DNA of 8,414 bases from a bacterium. Lineage in GTDB: Bacteria; KSB1; UBA2214. Location of the stretch: assembly GCA_029560815.1 (NCBI GenBank), contig JAKQKF010000026.1, positions 1 through 8,414 on the forward strand. Direction: 5' to 3'. Below the pieces are notes generated by a model. That model ran no database searches. It saw only the letters and a program-made list of their open reading frames with translations, and had not been told where the DNA came from. The stretch's first letter is position 1. Every line of letters starts with the position of its first letter. Position numbers and translations under genes: made by a program. Positions 5,331 to 8,414 of this stretch are shown here, one piece after another.

Positions 5331-6722
5331 ATGCTCAACCGTCTCTTGACATCTTTGCTCTTGCCGGCCTTCTTCTGCGCCGGACCTGCCGGCGCCCAGA
5401 TTGTTCTCTCCGAGATCATGTTCAACCCTGCGGGCAACGAGCGCTATGACGAGTTTGTCGAGCTCTACAACCTCTCGCCCTCGGATACGGTGGATCTCGA
5501 CGGCTGGCTGCTTTCCGACAGCAGCGGCTGGGGCCGCATCACAGCCGCGCCGGGCGGAGGGGCGCGTCTCGCTCCGCACAGATATGGCCTTATTCTCGTC
5601 CCCGGATACTATACCACCAGTCTGTTTTACGCCGGCCGCATTCCGGCGGACGCGCTGCTGCTGACCATCGACAGAGCGCAGTTCGGCAGCTATGGCCTCA
5701 ATAACACCCGTCCGGAACGCGTCTCTATCCACCCTCCCGATTCGAGCCTGGTTGCCGCCCACACCTATTCCGTCCCCAATGACGAGGGTTTTTCGGAGGA
5801 GAAGCTGCGGCTGGAGGATGGTGATGGTGCCGACAACTGGGGCGAGAGTGCTGTGGAGCACGGCACGCCCGGTTACGCCAACAGCATCACTTCGGTGTCT
5901 GTGGACAGCACCCGGGCGCTGCTCGTCGTCAACGAGATCATGGCCAATCCCGCCGCAGGGGAGGCGGAGTGGATCGAATGCTACAACCGGGGGGATAATG
6001 CTGTACGGCTGACGGGCTGGCGGATGAGCGATTCGGACACCCTTAAAAAGCGCCTGCTGGCCAGGGAGGAGGTGACCATCCCGCCGCAAGGCTATCTGGT
6101 CCTGACCGGCGAGGAGAGCTTGCTGCCCGCGCTGCCGGCGGCGGGCTGCACGGGGGTGGTGGTCTCGGACTGGCCGGGGCTGAACAGCGCCGGCGACGGG
6201 GTGGTGCTTTATGACGGTCTGGGAAGGATGGTGGATGCGGTCTGGTATCTGGCAGAGTGGGGGGGAGACCGGGGGATCTCTCTGGAGCGGCTGAGCCCGC
6301 TGGTCGCCTCCTCCGTGCGCAGCAATTGGGGGTCATGTGCGGATGAGCGGGGTCATACCGCCGGCTATGCCAACAGCTTGCTCATCGGCCGGCTGCCGGT
6401 GGAGGCGCTGATTGCGGTTACACCCAATCCCTTCTCCCCGGATGGGGACGGCTTTGAAGACCACATGGCGATCAGCCTCGAGCTGCCGGAGCGCACCGCC
6501 CGCATCAATCTGCGCATCTTCGACAGCCGCGGCCGGCAGGTGCGCTTTCTCTGCAATTACGAGCCGAGCGGCAGCCGCAAGACCCTCTTCTGGGATGGAC
6601 TTGACGATCAGGGGGTGCGCTGCCCCATCGGCATCTACATCCTCTATCTTGAGGCCTTTGCGGAGGCCAGTGGGGCTTTCATGCGCGTTAAAAAGAGCTG
6701 TGTTCTGGCGGGAAGATTGTAG
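5331..6722 (+). CDS. Exported protein with two lamin-tail domains and a FlgD-like C-terminal domain
   Basis: From the ATG at 5331 it has 463 residues. A signal peptide (1-22, MLNRLLTSLLLPAFFCAGPAGA) is followed by Gln23, so the protein is probably exported. Two lamin-tail (LTD) units follow. Unit 1 (about 23-185) opens IVLSEIMFNPAGNERYDEFVELYN. Unit 2 (about 197-349) opens LLVVNEIMANPAAGEAEWIECYN. Each shows a DGW/TGW-L/M-SDS strand pair. Both units close alike, NWGESAVEHGTPGYANS (169-185) and NWGSCADERGHTAGYANS (332-349), pointing to internal duplication. The C-terminal 100 residues contain NPFSPDGDGFED (366-377), NLRIFDSRGRQVR, FWDGLDDQG and GIYILYLEA, the FlgD Ig-like pattern common at the ends of secreted FCB-group proteins. 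The final MRVKKSCVLAGRL recalls type IX secretion signals (inference). A surface-anchoring or structural role is likely, but the function is unknown. Confidence 0.85.
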   Translation: MLNRLLTSLLLPAFFCAGPAGAQIVLSEIMFNPAGNERYDEFVELYNLSPSDTVDLDGWLLSDSSGWGRITAAPGGGARLAPHRYGLILVPGYYTTSLFYAGRIPADALLLTIDRAQFGSYGLNNTRPERVSIHPPDSSLVAAHTYSVPNDEGFSEEKLRLEDGDGADNWGESAVEHGTPGYANSITSVSVDSTRALLVVNEIMANPAAGEAEWIECYNRGDNAVRLTGWRMSDSDTLKKRLLAREEVTIPPQGYLVLTGEESLLPALPAAGCTGVVVSDWPGLNSAGDGVVLYDGLGRMVDAVWYLAEWGGDRGISLERLSPLVASSVRSNWGSCADERGHTAGYANSLLIGRLPVEALIAVTPNPFSPDGDGFEDHMAISLELPERTARINLRIFDSRGRQVRFLCNYEPSGSRKTLFWDGLDDQGVRCPIGIYILYLEAFAEASGAFMRVKKSCVLAGRL

Positions 6723-6736
6723 CCGCTCGCTCACAT

Positions 6737-6767
6737 CCCGCCCGGACCTGTTTTCGTCCGGCGCGGG
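6737..6767. terminator. Strong hairpin between convergent lamin-tail and photolyase genes
   Basis: CCCGCCCGGAC (6737-6747), loop CTGTTTTC, GTCCGGCGCGGG (6756-6767) pairs over 11 bp with one bulged base. It sits 15 nt after one stop codon and 40 nt after the other. Its placement between two convergent genes suggests a bidirectional transcript end, but neither side has a T tract, so classical intrinsic termination is not shown. Confidence 0.45.
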
Positions 6768-6806
6768 CCCGCGGAGACCAGCGCTCCCCGGACATGGCGC
6801 GTTCGT

Positions 6807-8132
6807 TCAGTCGGTGCCTCCGGTTTGAGTCTTCGCCTCCTTCAGCGCCCGGCCGTAAGTTTCAAGCGCGCGGATGCGCGCCGCGGCGTGCGGCACCATC
6901 GGGGCGGGATAGGCGGGAGTACCCAGCTCGGGCACCCACCGTCTGATGTACTCCATTTTGGTATCGAATTTTACGGTCTGGATTTCCGGATTGAAGAGGC
7001 GGAAATAGGGGGCGGCGTCGCATCCGCAGCCGGCGGCCCACTGCCAGTTGCCGTTGTTGGCGGCGAGGTCATAGTCGAGCAGCTTTTGCGCAAAATAGCG
7101 TTCGCCCCGGAGCCAGTGGTGCAGGAGGTGCTTGCAGAGAAAGCTGGCGGTGATCATGCGCACGCGGTTGTGCATAAAGCCGGTGGCGTTGAGTTCACGC
7201 ATACCGGCATCGACGATGGGATAGCCGGTCCGCCCTTCGCACCAGCACTGAAACTCCTCCGCTTCCTCGCGCCAGGGAATGGCGGCGTACTGGGACTTGA
7301 AGGGCTGATCGACGACGTGGGGAAAGCGGGCGAGGATCGACATGAAGAATTCCCGCCAGATCAGCTCACTCAGCCAGGTCCGGTTGAGTTCACGGCCGGT
7401 GCGCACCAGTTCCCGGACAGATACGGTGCCGAAGCGGAGATGGACGCTCAGCCGGGTGGTGCCGGCCACGGCCGGCAGATCGCGGGTGCGGTCATAGCTG
7501 CGGATGATGGCTTCAGGGACGACCGGCGTCGTCGAAACCGTCATCGGCGCAAAGCCGATCTCCTCCAGGGGCGGCACGCCGCCCGGCATCCCCTGCGCCG
7601 TCCGCGCGAGCAGCTTTTCGCTCGGGTGCGCCGCGAGATCTTCCGGCGTCAGATGCGCCAGCCATCTCCTCATATAGGGTGTGTAGACAGTATAGGGCTT
7701 GCCATCCTCCTTGACCACTTCATCCCCGTCAAAGATCACCTGGTCCTTGTGGCTGTGGAACGGGATGCCGTGCTCTGCGAGCAGGGCAGCGACTGCACGG
7801 TCCCGTTCGATAGCGTAGGGTTCATAGTCGCGGTTGGTGTGGACCGCCCGGATGGTGTGGTCGCGGAGCAGCTCCCGCCACACTTCCAGCGGACGGCCGT
7901 GGCGGACGAGCAGGCGGCTGCCCGCTTCCGCCAGATGGGTATCGATCTGCCGCAGGGCCTGATGGATAAAGGCGACGCGGCGGTCGTTCCGGTCATCCAG
8001 ATCGTCAAGGATCTCCCGGTCGAATATAAAGAGCGGCAGCACCGGGCTGCTTTCCTGGAGAGCATGATAGAGTCCCGCGTTGTCTTCGAGGCGGAGGTCG
8101 CGGCGAAACCAGAATATAGTGACGGGTTGCAT
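6807..8132 (-). CDS. phrB: Deoxyribodipyrimidine (CPD) photolyase, class I type
   Basis: Light-driven, FAD-dependent repair of UV-induced pyrimidine dimers in DNA. The 441 residues are slightly fewer than the about 470 of E. coli PhrB. The N-terminal alpha/beta antenna domain opens with TIFWFRRDLRLEDNAGLY. The FAD domain shows LSVHLRFGTVS, LSELIWREFF (Trp259), TGYPIVDAGMREL, TGFMHNRVRMI, and then ANNGNWQWAAGCGCDAAPYF (Asn359, Trp363). By motif alignment to E. coli PhrB, the electron-transfer tryptophans W306, W359 and W382 are kept here as Trp297, Trp340 and Trp363. The substrate-contact tryptophans W277 and W384 correspond to Trp259 and Trp365. The antenna cofactor (folate or deazaflavin) cannot be told. 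The start at 8132 has AGGAG 9 nt upstream and an N-terminus like homologues; a longer frame from 8201 would begin within the promoter. A (6-4) or cryptochrome role is less likely but not excluded. Confidence 0.95.
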   Translation of the reverse strand: MQPVTIFWFRRDLRLEDNAGLYHALQESSPVLPLFIFDREILDDLDDRNDRRVAFIHQALRQIDTHLAEAGSRLLVRHGRPLEVWRELLRDHTIRAVHTNRDYEPYAIERDRAVAALLAEHGIPFHSHKDQVIFDGDEVVKEDGKPYTVYTPYMRRWLAHLTPEDLAAHPSEKLLARTAQGMPGGVPPLEEIGFAPMTVSTTPVVPEAIIRSYDRTRDLPAVAGTTRLSVHLRFGTVSVRELVRTGRELNRTWLSELIWREFFMSILARFPHVVDQPFKSQYAAIPWREEAEEFQCWCEGRTGYPIVDAGMRELNATGFMHNRVRMITASFLCKHLLHHWLRGERYFAQKLLDYDLAANNGNWQWAAGCGCDAAPYFRLFNPEIQTVKFDTKMEYIRRWVPELGTPAYPAPMVPHAAARIRALETYGRALKEAKTQTGGTD

Positions 8133-8141
8133 GAAGGGCAT

Positions 8142-8146
8142 CTCCT
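8142..8146 (-). promoter_or_regulatory. Shine-Dalgarno site of the photolyase gene
   Basis: AGGAG (in AAAGGAG) on the minus strand lies 9 nt before the ATG at 8132 and directly abuts another in-frame ATG at 8141. The spacing favours 8132. Confidence 0.65.
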
Positions 8147-8172
8147 TTGTGGTCGTGAATGGTGAGCGGGAC

Positions 8173-8201
8173 AATTTAGCACCTGGCGCCCTCGAAGTCA
8201 A
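8173..8201 (-). promoter_or_regulatory. Sigma-70 promoter of the photolyase gene
   Basis: On the minus strand, TTGACT (8201-8196) is separated by 17 nt from TAAATT (8178-8173), matching consensus at 5/6 and 4/6. Transcription would start near 8166, giving a leader of about 34 nt before the ATG at 8132. The -35 element is identical to that of the YihY-family gene promoter. Confidence 0.65.
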
Positions 8202-8222
8202 TCCCTAAAATGGTGGGGCGGC

Positions 8223-8261
8223 AAGAAAGGGGTTGAATATCAACATACAATAGTGTAATTT
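8223..8261 (+). promoter_or_regulatory. Tentative promoter region of the amino acid permease gene
   Basis: An AT-rich island lies upstream of the permease. TTGAAT (8233-8238) is 17 nt from TAATTT (8256-8261), a modest match. Alternatively TACAAT (8246-8251) is a good -10 element but lacks a good -35 partner. The choice between them is not clear. Confidence 0.3.
8232..8244. repeat. Small inverted repeat GTTGA-ATA-TCAAC upstream of permease
   Basis: A perfect 5-bp inverted repeat with a 3-bp centre overlaps the putative -35 element of the permease gene. The position suits an operator for a dimeric repressor, but a repeat this short could be chance. Confidence 0.3.
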
Positions 8262-8305
8262 AGCGGAAAATTGCTTCGGATCGTCTCATGGACGGGAGAA
8301 TGGCC

Positions 8306-8414
8306 ATGGAATCAGAGGGCAGAGTGCAACCTGCGGGCGGGCTTGAACGCCGGCTCGGCGTCTGGGCGGCGATCGGGGTGGTCATCGGCGTCACCATCGG
8401 CTCGGGTATATTCC
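8306..8414 (+). CDS. APC-superfamily amino acid permease, N-terminal start (3' end outside window)
   Basis: Only 36 residues are visible: a short polar N-terminus, then LERRLGVWAAIGVVIGVTIG and GSGIF. This is the hallmark of the first, broken transmembrane helix of APC-family amino acid transporters, where the GSGIF backbone helps bind the substrate's amino and carboxyl groups. The gene is predicted to encode an inner-membrane symporter or exchanger for an amino acid or related solute; the substrate cannot be told. In-frame ATGs occur at 8288, 8300 and 8306. GGGAG at 8294-8298 lies 7 nt before 8306, so that start is preferred. The gene is divergent from the photolyase gene. Confidence 0.85.
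   Translation, partial: MESEGRVQPAGGLERRLGVWAAIGVVIGVTIGSGIF

Noticed and set aside
5316..6089. A 257-codon open frame on the minus strand opposite the lamin-tail gene.
   Set aside because: No domain pattern, unusual composition, and it overlaps a gene with a signal peptide and clear repeats; a shadow of GC-rich coding DNA.
6825..8165. A 446-codon open frame on the plus strand opposite the photolyase gene.
   Set aside because: It mirrors the photolyase coding frame in GC-rich DNA, has no recognisable domain, and the photolyase motifs on the other strand are unambiguous.
1..8414. A mobile island, defence system or CRISPR locus.
   Set aside because: No transposase, integrase, toxin-antitoxin pair, nuclease-helicase gene, tRNA or repeat array is visible, and all seven genes are common chromosomal families with similar base composition.

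Overview
The window is an ordinary-looking, GC-rich bacterial chromosomal segment with seven protein genes, two of them cut by the window edges. I see no tRNA, rRNA, CRISPR array, transposase, phage gene or integration site. Two features suggest a member of the wider FCB (Fibrobacteres-Chlorobi-Bacteroidetes) superphylum or an uncultured relative such as a Calditrichota/KSB1-type lineage. One is a secreted lamin-tail protein ending in a FlgD-like fold with an NPFSPDGDG motif. The other is a short histidine kinase without a HAMP domain. Two promoters follow the classical TTGACT / 17 nt / TAnAnT sigma-70 pattern rather than the divergent Bacteroidetes pattern, which argues against Bacteroidota proper. 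This placement is inference.

Layout. Positions 2-583 (+) hold the C-terminal 193 residues of an aldehyde dehydrogenase. It converges on a two-component operon on the minus strand: a short membrane histidine kinase (2343 down to 1333), followed with an 11-nt overlap by an OmpR/PhoB-type response regulator (1343 down to 630). The AT-rich intergenic stretch 2344-2521 separates this operon from a divergent gene at 2522-3646 (+). That gene encodes an FMN-dependent nitronate monooxygenase/FabK-like oxidoreductase with an extra four-cysteine cluster near its C-terminus. A YihY/BrkB-family six-helix membrane protein (3834-5180, +) follows, with its own near-consensus promoter. Next comes an exported protein with two lamin-tail domains and a FlgD-like C-terminal domain (5331-6722, +). 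It converges on a class I-type DNA photolyase (8132 down to 6807, -), with a strong hairpin between the two stop codons. The photolyase is divergent from the first 36 codons of an APC-superfamily amino acid permease (8306 to the window end, +).

How the genes work together. Only the kinase and regulator form a clear functional unit. The other genes look like single-gene transcription units with no shared pathway. The most interesting non-coding signal is a pair of TTTTACA heptamers exactly 11 bp apart, just upstream of the kinase start. This is the geometry bound by PhoB/OmpR-type regulators, and on the minus strand it reads TTGTAAA-N4-CTGTAAA, resembling a Pho box. It is a candidate autoregulatory site. 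I found no convincing new multi-gene system; the items worth a second look are small-scale ones.

Start sites were re-chosen in several cases. For the response regulator, the FabK-like protein, the YihY protein, the lamin-tail protein and the photolyase, the longest possible frame begins upstream of a well-placed Shine-Dalgarno sequence or overlaps a promoter or neighbouring gene. The internal ATG is better supported in each case.
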